Below, piece by piece: positions 22,635 to 32,913 of a stretch of DNA of 64,000 nt. This DNA is from Cubamyces lactineus (taxonomy: Eukaryota; Basidiomycota; Agaricomycetes; Polyporales; Polyporaceae). The position numbers were made by a program, and so were the translations under genes. Position 1 is the first letter of the stretch. The number at the start of each line of letters is the position of its first letter. The notes under the pieces were generated by a model. It was not told the origin of the DNA and did no database searches. It saw only the letters and a program-made list of their open reading frames with translations. The stretch is from NCBI GenBank assembly GCA_022376465.1, contig JACDTU010000005.1, forward strand, positions 1,352,001 to 1,416,000. Direction: 5' to 3'.

Positions 22635-24733
22635 CTATGAGACGCGGGGAGCTTCCTGCATTGCGCGCATGCTGCGAGTGAGGCCCGACTGGTAGGGTCC
22701 GGTAGGGCCGATGCCCATAATGGCTGCCTTGCCCTTTGAGATAGAAGCAGGCTCCGTCGACTGCCTCCGAGGTTGGGGCGGAGGCCTCGAGGGGCTGGGC
22801 GCCGGGGGAGGCGCGGGGGCGTAGATGGCGTGCACCGGAGGTGTCGTGTCCCGGTCACGCGTCGTGCTCGCGTGGGCGACCGAGGGAGCAGAGGGAGCAG
22901 GGGTCGTAGAGGCTGTGGACGATGCTCGAGTACGCTGCTGGTGTTCCATGGCGGCCATGCTGGCTGATGAGATGCCCGGCTGAAGCAGATAGTGGCGCTG
23001 AGTGGTCCCGGAGCTGTCCACCGACGACATGGAGTACGACTGAGAAGCACTCGACACCGGAGATGGCGTACGAGTAGAGGTCATCCCAGTGGGTGCGGAG
23101 GGGCGCGCCCGGTCGGGACTGGCATCTGATATAGTCGGCTTGCGCGACAGGCTAGTCGCAGGGGACGAACTGTCAGTGAGGACCTCCCTGAGCATCGCCA
23201 AACGCTTAGTTCGCTCCTGGTGCTCCATGATCTCAGGGTTCATCGTCGTGGGTGACGTGCGGATGGGCTCTGCAGTCCGGAGGCCGAGCGCGTTCTCGGG
23301 CACACGGAGGGAGCTTGAGACGAACTCCACAGGGCGCAAGGAATACTGCATAGTAGAGACACTAGGCGAAGAGGAAACACTCGCCATGTGAACGTCAAGC
23401 GTGCCCCGGGGTACAGAGATGGACATCGCGTCGGGATCGGCGAAGTTCATGCCTGACGAGTGACTGCGTGAGCGGGGAGGGTTGTCGTTGGCCCGAATCG
23501 GTATCGCGCGAGAGGCAGGGGCGCCGCCGAACCTGTGGCCTGCATCATCGTCGAATGCCTCGTCTATATCGTCCGTGAGGGGCTGGAAGGTCATCAGACT
23601 AGACGGGAGGTCAGGAATAGGCTCAGTAGGAGGCACCGGTGATAGCTGGAAGACTTTGTCTTTGCCGACAATGTGGACCTTCACAGCGTCTGTGCTGTCC
23701 GGGCTATCCTTGAGGATTGCGATGGGTTCCACCTTTGAGCCACTGAGGTCGTGAAGGTAGAAATGTCGTGCCTCGCTAGGCCTGGTTAAGGGTGGCAAAG
23801 GATTGCTCTTGAGCTCTTTGAGCTCGTCAGAGAGCCGACGACACTCGTCAGAGAACTCATCGCACTACGGAACACGTCAAGTCAACTAAACTGATCGAAG
23901 CTAACAAACGCATAATTGCGTACTTTGCTGTGGGCAAATATGTTTCAGTTACAATCCGTATACATTCGAGTTGTGAAGGTTCTACTCACGCCCTCAACTC
24001 TTCGCACTCCTTCATGAGGCGGGCATTGCCCTCTTCGAGGCTGTTTTGCGCCGCAAGAAGAGCCTCACGCTCCTCGGAGGCCCGCTTCTCCAACGCCTCG
24101 TAATCAGCGGCCGCTTGCTGACGCTCGTTCTCAAGCTGCTCTTCGAGGATGGTGCATTTTTGCTCGACATCCGCAAGGGCCTGCTTGTGTTTGGTGAACT
24201 GGTACAGCAGGGTGTAGGTCGCCCGAAGATCTGCGTGCTGCTCGATGTCAGAAAACGATGCGCGAGGAGACACGGTAATGAGCGGCGTACATCCTCGGGG
24301 CGTTGAGTGCTCAGCCAAGGTTTGAGCTCCGACTGCACGACGCACATATCGGATGCAGTCGCGCCTCCTCGGATTATACGAGTGAGCTGGGTTTGGAACT
24401 GACGAGCACGGTCTGCAGAGTCCAAATCGGGGGGAGAGGATTGGGGAGTGGCGAGAGGCAACGTCGCCTTATCGACGTGCAGCCTTCGCACTTCGGAGAA
24501 TTGGAATGGAGTGCGACACAGAGGGCAGCTAGGTCGAATTAACGACTGCAGGCACCTATACGCGGAACAGTCAGAGTCCGACGACGATGACGGCCGGGCC
24601 GATGACATGTACAAAGGGGAGATGCGCACCTCTGACAGAATACATGACCACAGCCAATGGCATGGGGCTCCCTATTAGCTGTGTAGTAGTCGAGGCAGAC
24701 GTCGCACTGGGAGTTGGGGTGGAGGACGAGCAT
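22635..24733 (-). CDS. RING-finger protein with coiled coil, paralogue of RING gene 1, 616 aa
   Basis: Inferred exons 24630-24733, 24291-24555, 23990-24237, 23924-23927 and 22635-23864 total 617 codons including the stop. The C3HC4 RING uses C10, C13, C28, H30, C33, C36, C45 and C48. The sequences CDVCLD, HAI-CGHVFC, CPLCR and RLHVDK match RING gene 1. A Glu-rich coiled coil follows, then a disordered Ser/Pro/Thr tail. After the coiled coil the sequence SNPLPPLTRPSEA corresponds to SNPLPRPPELN in the paralogue, which fixes the reading frame of the last exon. Joining exon 3 to the last exon requires a 4-nt exon (CAAA). A single intron would break the frame. An E3 ubiquitin-ligase role is likely; the substrate is unknown. 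Confidence 0.85.
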
Positions 24734-27700
24734 GGTCAACGACGGGATAAGGCCAACGCGGGTGCGGGGGAGCAAGGGGGACGGAGGAGACGGGTATGGG
24801 ATAATAAGGTGGCAGAACCCGGTCGCCTAACGCACATCGCGTGCCGGCTAGACCATGTACAAGCAGGACGGAAAGGACATGCTTGCGATGTTCAAGCACG
24901 AGGCGCCGGATCGGCCTGCAATCTCATGTCGCACTCGTTAGCACATCGACATCAGTGTGACGAACCAGATTGAGGAGATCGTTACCAAGAACCTGGAACG
25001 CCATCGGGACGAACGACGCCGAGAAAGTCGAGGGGTGAGGCCTGACCGACTTGATAAGAGACGGAACTTGAATTAAAGTCTTCCCAGACGCTATAGGCCC
25101 ACAGGAACCGCCGGAGTAGACCACCCAGACGCTCTTCAGTATCCCGGAACAAGAAGCGTCTCGGTGGAGAGCATTCACAGAGCAGGTGATCGGGTACCGG
25201 ATCGAGCTCCTTGGGACTTGTGAGCCTCGTGCTCTACGGCACGCACCGGAGGTGAAAGTCTGTGAAATGTCGGGATAATGACGAGATAGACCACCCGCCG
25301 GCCAGTGCGTCAGTGCTTCAGACATTGTGGCACAAAGCAATTGACGTAGTGATTCGACTTCCTAGCCGTCAGTGTGCAGCATGACATAACATGTGTACGT
25401 AGCTTTTCTTTGAGCGAGAGCGCCCTTGGCTCTTCACGTCCACGGGTTATAAATGGGCGTTTAGCACGCACGATAGCTGGCATGAAGTATGGTCCCGAAA
25501 CGCAGACACCTTGACCCAGTGCGCCGCCTATTTCCGTGTCCGTTGGGCACAATGTGTGCCGTGGAGTGCTGTGCGTGCCTGCGGAGAGTATTGCCGGTCT
25601 TCCACACATAATCATTCCCATACGCTTGCAGTGAGAGATCCGCAGAACAGATTGCCCGTGAAGTAGAGGCGGTTCTAGTCCAGCCCTTTACTTGAAAGCG
25701 TACGGCACTGAGCGGAGCGGAGGTCGAGGATGGCGCGGACGCGGACGAAGGGTCTTCTGGGTAACGGTGTTCCATACTGCTTGGGAAGGACACCAGGGTC
25801 TTCCAGCAAGGACATCGCCCTTGTGGCGCAATCCCGAGAGAGTAAACGGCACACGCTCGTGCGAGCGTGTGTAGAGAAAACACCGTGAGTGCCAGATAGC
25901 AGCACCATGGTATCCCCTACGACGTACACGAGCGACTTGAGACCTCCGGATCAGTGTCCAAAACTCTGGTGGATCATATCCGCAGAAGAAGCCTTGGTAG
26001 AAGTCCGGATGCACGTCTAAGCTCAGCACCGACGATGTGGCTGATTGCATATGACGGCAGCGAGATACAATGTGTACTTAGTAGGCACCCTACGGATTAT
26101 TTCAGCGAGTGGGGAGATTCTGGGGTTATAGATGAGCACAAAATAAGTATCGACCTACCGCGACCCACCTACAACGTGCACGAGACTGCGCGAAAGAGCA
26201 TCCGCTAGCTTCTTTGCAAACTCCCACAGCTGTCTGGTCTCACATACCTTTTTAATAGCCGTGCACGTACGTGGGTGAGCATGATCAATCGATGAACGAC
26301 CAGTAGTAGTACGTCGCTTGAAGCTTTGAAGTACGGAGTCTACGGACAGTCAAGCAAACCACCTGCCCGCGTAAGCGCTACATAGTCACGGCTCACGAGT
26401 GACCGAGTATCACCTGACTGTGTGTCACAGTTCACTACCACCACCACCGCGCTACGCCGTGACCATTCGTCCTACTCCGAGGCTCGAGCCAAATAACAAG
26501 ATTGGTGGGACAATAGATCGGAACTACCTGGAGGTTAGCACTACTTCGACCCGAATTGTAATCGATTGTCTAGTTCTAAGCATATGCTTAACCTTCGACA
26601 GTATAGGAATCACTGGCCTGAAGGCAAACATCCTCAGTCTTGTATTCGCAGGCGTATTAGACATATATACTTCCGAAAAATACTCTCGAAGACTCGGGCC
26701 ATTAAACACACTCCATTGCGTTGGTAGTTGAATTACTTGGATCAGCGAAGATGTCGCTACCAGAACAGCGGCAGTAGGATGTCCTGTTATCGCGACATGC
26801 CATGCGGCCTACAAGTTGGTCTCCGTCATATGCGGGAACGCTGGTATCTCAGGTTTTCCTCGGAGAAGAGCCGGCTGTATGCACATAGGAGTATCGCATC
26901 GTCGTCGATTGCCAGCGGGCCCATGGCCATGCGAATCGCACTACGATCATCCTGAAGCAGTGGGCGTGCGCCAGTCAGAAGTACTCGAATCCATGCACGT
27001 GCATCTGCTCTACTTCGAGTGCTGGCGCATAGGCATAACTGGCGGCGGTCGTGCGTATACAGTCGTCTATTGTTGACTTGTACTTTGTACTCACGCGATC
27101 CGATAAGCCCTCAGGTCTCGTCTCCTCCCCCTCGCAATCATCGATGGCCTCCTGGAAGCCGGTTCCAAGACATCCGCCATGGCGGAATTACGGTCCGATA
27201 CGAATCTCGCCAACATGACAGTATCACGGCGTTCATATCAACCCTGATATTCGCGCCAGGCTCGCTCACGTCGCGGTAGCAAGCGGTTTGCCTTGATAAC
27301 GCAAAGCCTGATTGTACGAAATGCCCGCAACCAATGCGCTTTCTGCATGGAGGTGGTTTGTCTTCTCTCGATCACGTACTACTCCTGATCCCTGCTAGTC
27401 AGGGACCTCCTTACCATTCGCATGCGATAGAATTTCACAGAACCTCTCGATCGACTGGACCTACGGCGACTCGGCGAGGTCACGGGCAATTTTTGGCCCG
27501 TTGTCCGAGGGATTTGTGCTCCAAGTCCGGAATTATCTCTCCCTGGGTCTGGGCGATGGAGAGTACGGAGCGCAGGGGCTACGCACGCGTCCACCGTACG
27601 GTGAGTTGGGCAGGATGCTGCATCATTTATGACCGCAGGCACGGCCCTCATTTCTGCGGCGAGGTTCGTAGAGCTTCGCTGCTAACGGGCTTCGTTGACG

Positions 27701-29293
27701 ATGCCCCTACCACGTCTCCTTCGCACGATCCCTCCACGTCTGTCACGCCACTGGCCCTAGCATGGAATGCTCTCCGCAGGGTAGCTGGTAGTACGGTTTG
27801 CAGTGCCACCCAAGCGAAGAAGTCCAGGACATTTCCTGTCGAATAGAAGACGTTCATTCCCCGAGTCTAACCGTATGCACTGTCGCCCTGTTCCGGACCG
27901 CAGGTCGCTCGGCATTCAGGCCCTCATCTCCAGGGTCCTTTGGCGACCCGATGTACTGCGAGCCTCCTCCCTCGCTTCTCGCCAGCTTCGCTGCGACATG
28001 CCCCGCACTTCACAGGGTGATTCGCACCATCACAGGAGCGCATTGTGGGCCGCTCAGACGTCTTCCTAGGTTCGCCGGCCTGTTCGAACCCTACCGCGAG
28101 AGCTGATCGAGTGTGTATAGGCCTGAGAACGAACGCGTCGCAGGCGTCATATGAAAGCGGATCGACGCCCGCACAAAGCAGGCCTTCTGCGCGCATCCGG
28201 CAGGAGCTCTCGGCAGCGGTTATTCCCTCTCGCAGACGGGAACATCGATGAGCACCGTCGAGTTGCGCGGCAGTTGTGCCACTAGCACCTGTGCCAGAAG
28301 CGCTTCTCACGGACAGGAGGACCGGAGCCCGGGCCATGCCTGGCGACCTTGTTCGCAGCACTCCACAAACGTCGCGCCTCTCGGGTCGCAAGCAGCTGCA
28401 GTTCGCGACCGGGACTCCCAGAGCCACTTCGACGAATCTGCGCATGACGCACGTGAGCTTCGGGGCGCATTCAGATTGAATGGCGCGGCTGGATCTCTCT
28501 ACTTCTGCAGCCGGATAAGTCGAGCTGCTCTATGCTCGCCGATGGGAGCGGCCGCGCCGCACATGTGAGCGGGGCTGCGAACGCGGACTTGGGCCACGGT
28601 GACGCACTGCCGAGTCCCGGGTGTCCTCGACGACATACGCAGACAGTGCCAGACACCTGACCGTGCTTCTCGGCATCCGCTCGATTCCGGCCACCACAGC
28701 TGCACGGTGTGGTCAGGGACGCCGCGCAGCAGCAGCGCCCAATCTAGCAGCAATGCAGAGATCCGGTCTCGCGTTCTACGGCACATTTCGACTGTACAGG
28801 TCTGCAACTTCGGATCGACGGCGCCAGTGAGGCCCGGGTGGACGATATCCACGGGACGCGCGAACCAGCGCAACGGATTGTGGAGGACGAGGAACACCGC
28901 AGTATGTACACCAGCTTCGAGAACAATGACAACGGATGACAGGCTGCTACTTCGAATCCAAGTCCGAGGGATAGTTCTGCGAGATATGCGAGAGCTCATT
29001 ACGACAGGAACGACAGGTACGGACACAACGACAGAGAGGACGGCCACTGGGGCCTCGGGATAGGAGAGTATTGAGAGCCTGAGGACGATCATTACTGATG
29101 ATACATGAGCAAGAAGAATGGTACACCGGGGAGACAGGGGATGAGACGGAGCAAGGGTATGCACGGTATCAACACCAAGGGCGAGCGTCGGAAACCAGGA
29201 CTGAGTGAGAGAAGACGCAAGGTAGAAGTGCGTCGGATAGCGCCAAACTAACCGGAAGGAGAATAAGGAGAGGGGCTGAAACGCGGTCTCCCA
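24734..29293. other. 4.6-kb region without a recognisable gene
   Basis: The region is bounded by the start of RING gene 2 and the 3' end of MO25. It contains many frames of 60-220 codons on both strands, none resembling a known family or showing transposase, reverse-transcriptase or integrase motifs. A frame near 27930-28106 contains a stretch reminiscent of a degenerate F-box, but it cannot be extended. Lineage-specific genes, a decayed gene or a decayed transposon remain possible. Confidence 0.4.
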
Positions 29294-30699
29294 TCAGAGG
29301 TTCTGTATCTGCACTATGAGGAATTGCTTCTCGTCCTGCACAAGTGAGCACGGAAGGGGTTTGTTAGCAACTGCCATACAGAATGTGTACTGGCACACAG
29401 CAGCGTACCATGAATTGCTCGTCTTGAGAATATGCACGAACTTATGAGACATGATCTGAACGAGGCGCATAAGGAATACCGTACCTTCCTTGTCGTTGTG
29501 GAAGTCTTTCAGGAACTTCAGCAATTTGTCCTTGTTGCGTCTGAGAATGCTCTCTATCTGCGGTGGCTTCTTGGGATTGGCCACAAAGACCTGCAATAGC
29601 CACGTGAATATTGTTACACATTGAACGTGTATTCAAAGAGAAAGCTGACCTTGAACACGTGAAATGCCTCGAACTGGATGTTCTTGCTCTTGTCACGCAG
29701 GAGATTCATCATCATCTTCAGATTAGCCTCGTTCGCGATGTAGCGTGTCATCACATTGAAGTTCGCACGGTCCAGCAGGATCTCTCCGAGGAGCTTCAAC
29801 GACTGCCGTTTAGTGACGTAATTGCTCGAGAGGATGAGCGTTGTGAATGACGAGAAGAACTGGGCGGTGAACAGTCAGTACTACCGCAGGTGATGTGCAG
29901 ACCCGGAAAGAAAGCCTACCCGATCATAGTTTTTGTCAAGATACTCGGCAACCATAGTCTTGTGTCGCGTAAGAGTTTCCTTGAGGTTGGTGTAAGCATC
30001 ACATGAGATCCCGAAGGTTGTAGTCTCGATGTAGTGAGGGAATTTGTAGAACCTGCGAGGCGATGTGACATAGGTGGCTCATGGAAGAAAAGCATGACCT
30101 ACTGTTCGGAGTATAGCAAGATCTTGGCTAATGGCTCGTGCCGCAGCATTTCGCGAAGAATCATACCGGTGTTGAGTGCGATGTCCTCGTTGCTATAGCC
30201 ATCAAAGGCAGCAAACAGGACCTCAGGCTTGGAGGAGAGGTACTCCACAGTCGGGAAACGTGGGCCAATTTGTCGTCGGAGCAGGTTGTTGAATATCTGA
30301 ACAACATCCTTTCGCGATTCAAACTCGAGTTTGTGGATGTTCTGAATCAGGTGAAGCAAGAGATCGGTGTTGTAGGTTTCCTGCGCGAGTTGTGCAACCA
30401 ACTCGGGCAAGGGGTCTACGGAAGCCAGCACGAGTTAAGGGGGCCGTCACAAGGGAGCCGTGCATGATCATGCGTACCGCCGTCGCCATACAAGATCGCC
30501 TTGATCTGTTGGAGGTTCTTTGCCACATCTTCATTTGCCTGGTACATGTGGTTAAAGTGAGGCGAAATCTTTTTGTGAAGGAACTTACCCTCCTCCTCGT
30601 ATCCCCTCCCGGTGGCCCTGCATCCAGCCTAGGTAGCGCGTCTCGGAGGCCTCGGACAAGATCTGGAGGGGTGCGAGGCTTCGTCTTGAAGAAGTTCAT
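29294..30699 (-). CDS. HYM1: MO25/CAB39 scaffold protein (HYM1 homologue), 329 aa
   Basis: Eight inferred exons: 30589-30699, 30478-30538, 30103-30415, 29920-30052, 29650-29859, 29485-29590, 29409-29422 and 29294-29335. They give 329 residues, a normal length. The N-terminus [20 protein letters not shown], the block [14 protein letters not shown] and the C-terminal end with DEQF and [13 protein letters not shown] are diagnostic for the helical-repeat Mo25 family. In fungi the protein is the scaffold of a GCK-type kinase in the RAM network, controlling polarity and cell separation. The seventh exon has 14 nt and supplies DEQFM. The gene is divergent from DPM1. Confidence 0.93.
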
Positions 30700-31910
30700 G
30701 GTAGCAGGGAAATGTGGTGGGGGTCGTGCAGGGATTCAGTCGTTTGTGTGGATAAATGAAAGGGGGAAGGGGGCGGTATCAGTACGTCACAGCAGAACTC
30801 GCAGAATGTTGGATTAGGAATGGCGGGTGTGATATCCGTCAGCCTAATGAGTGGGGCTGTGCGCGAGGTAGGAAATCAGTCCAGACGCGAGTCAGCCGCT
30901 CCGGGGCGAGTGGGAGGAGGAGGCGATGGTCGTCGCTGTGGCTGTCGTGCTCGTTGTCGTCGATGGCTAACCAGTTCGATTGGGACCGCGCCGCCAGGGC
31001 CGCCACCGGCACAGGCACGTGACACGCGAACGACGCGCGACGCGCGCTCCGTTGGGCGCCTAGACAAAGTATATATGTCTCCTACTTTCGTCGATCTCTC
31101 TTCGGGTGGTTTGGGCTCTACGGGCACTGTCTTTCTGATTGGGATTGCTATACTGTGGACAGCGTCAGTCTAAGCACCTTCAAAGAAATGTGGGTGAAAT
31201 GATCATTGACAGGATCAACGTCTCTGCCATTTGCTTGTCTCATAACTAGTGACATTGAAATGACTGTGGCATCTGCAAATCTCCTCTAGATCGCGAATGC
31301 CATCCATTTGCGAAAGGCGGCAATGACTTGCATGTCGTCTTACTGGTCTTAGCTGACAACCCGCGTGTAAATGGGATCATGCTGTCAAAGGCTCTGTGTG
31401 TGGGAGTTTCGTCTTCTACGTGCATTATCCTCAACGGCTAAGCTCTCGGATCAGCAGCCTGGAGCACGAAAGAGAGCTTTTTGAGAGATTGAGGCTTCGG
31501 TTTTCACCGCCTATCGTACTGGTGCACTGACGAACTTACTGATACCACTGGCGAACTTGCTGATACTTCTCTTAATGCTCGCCTGTTCCTCCGGACTGGC
31601 AGGCTGCAGTATGTGCGACTCTGCGGTACTCACAGTGACATCTGTGCGTAGCACGTGACTGAGTCGCGTTGAGCGCTCCGGCGTCCGAGTTTGGTTCGCG
31701 GAAGAATCGACGTGTCCGTATAGCTTTCCTGCTCTTACCGTCACTGTTTGCCAGCTCATCTCACTATATTTCCCGCCTGCACTTTCTGTTGCATCGTCAC
31801 TCTCTTGATATCTTGTATCCTTGCACTACCTGACAAACCAGAGCTGTTCGACGACGCTCGCGCCTGCGCACACTTGCATCTCCGTTCGCCTCTCATACCA
31901 GACATAGCAA
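30700..31910. promoter_or_regulatory. Divergent intergenic region MO25 / DPM1
   Basis: 1.2 kb between the two start codons. GTCAC or GTGAC pentamers occur at 31635, 31655, 31740 and 31796 on the DPM1 side, and at about 30785 and 31018 on the MO25 side. An 82-codon minus-strand frame (31511-31759) ends in a basic helix-like segment but has no homologue I recognise. It is listed among rejected items. Confidence 0.45.
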
Positions 31911-32913
31911 ATGTCTTCAATCAACTACTCCGTCATTGTCCCCGCGTTCAGGGAGAACGGAAACATTCGTCCACTCGTCACTCGCATCTTTGGTGCACTC
32001 TCGCAAGTCAACTCTCCTGTGAATCCCGCCGAAGTGGAGGTCATCATTGTAGATGACAACTCTCGCGATGGTTCCGTGGAGACTGTAGACTCCCTCCGCC
32101 GCGAGGGTTACAACGTCCGCATCATCGTGCGCACAACAGAGCGCGGCCTCAGTAGTGCCGTCGTTCGCGGCTTCCGGGAGGCGCTGGGCGACAACATGCT
32201 ATGCATGGACGCCGACTTGCAAGTGAGTCTACGTCCGCAGCAATGATCGTTGCCCTATCGTTGTACCTCTTTCAATAGCGGCGGAGCGTGGTACGTAAGG
32301 TCTCAATACTGATACTCTGTGTCCGCAGCACCCTCCTGAATACGTGCCCGCCATGCTGGCGTCCATGTCCCCTTCAAAACAATTCGCGCTTGGCACACGG
32401 TATGCCAAGGGCGTGCAGATCGACGAAGGCTGGCCGCTGTACCGTCGCGTCATCTCGAACGGCGCACGTATGCTCGCCCTTCCACTCACCTCCGCGAGTG
32501 ACCCCATGTCCGGATTCTTTGGCATTCGCAAGGAGACCGTACGTCGCATTCTGTTTACGAGTTCCCATCCACCCACCTTTTGACGTCATATTTTCCTACA
32601 GTTCCTGAAAGCACGACAACTTAACTCGGATGGGTTCAAAATCGCACTCGACCTGCTCGTCAAATGCAACATCCCGAACGAGGCCATCGCTGAGGTCCCG
32701 TTCTCTTTCGGCGTCCGCGCCGAGGGCGAGTCGAAGCTGACCGGCAAGGTCATGCTGCGCTACCTCGAGCAGCTCGCGGAACTTTACTGGTACCGCTTCA
32801 GCGGCCTCATCGTCTTCGCCGCGCTCCTGCTATTTATCGTGTTCGTCCTGCTCGCTCGCGCGATGCTGAGCTCGTACGGCGGGCTTGATGGCAATGCGCA
32901 GAGCAAATACTGA
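31911..32913 (+). CDS. DPM1: Dolichol-phosphate mannosyltransferase, 277 aa
   Basis: Exons 31911-32222, 32329-32538 and 32602-32913 encode 277 residues. The GT2 fold is recognisable from YSVIVPAFRENGNI, the nucleotide-binding segment EVIIVDDNSRDGS, and the DAD metal-binding motif at residues 100-102 followed by LQHPPEY. Near the C-terminus a hydrophobic helix, GLIVFAALLLFIVFVLL, forms a membrane anchor. The enzyme transfers mannose from GDP-mannose to dolichyl phosphate on the cytosolic face of the ER, feeding N-glycosylation, O-mannosylation and GPI anchors. The built-in anchor resembles the baker's yeast form, which works without the DPM2/DPM3 subunits needed by anchor-less enzymes. Confidence 0.94.

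Noticed and set aside
15934..24733. A functional secretory gene cluster
   Set aside because: The SNARE and SEC61 beta pair is flanked by RING genes of unknown role, and the other ER genes are tens of kilobases away; adjacency alone is not evidence.
27798..28106. Possible F-box fragment
   Set aside because: The leucine pattern is weak and the frame cannot be extended by any plausible intron.
28499..29164. WD40-like words on the minus strand (DHTVQLW)
   Set aside because: Only one short match, no further repeats in frame; probably coincidence or a very decayed gene.
24734..29293. Transposon or retroelement
   Set aside because: No reverse transcriptase, integrase or transposase motif, no long terminal or terminal inverted repeats seen by eye.
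31511..31759. 82-codon minus-strand frame ending with two similar SKF repeats
   Set aside because: It could be a small gene, but no family, no neighbour logic and no clear splice pattern support it.
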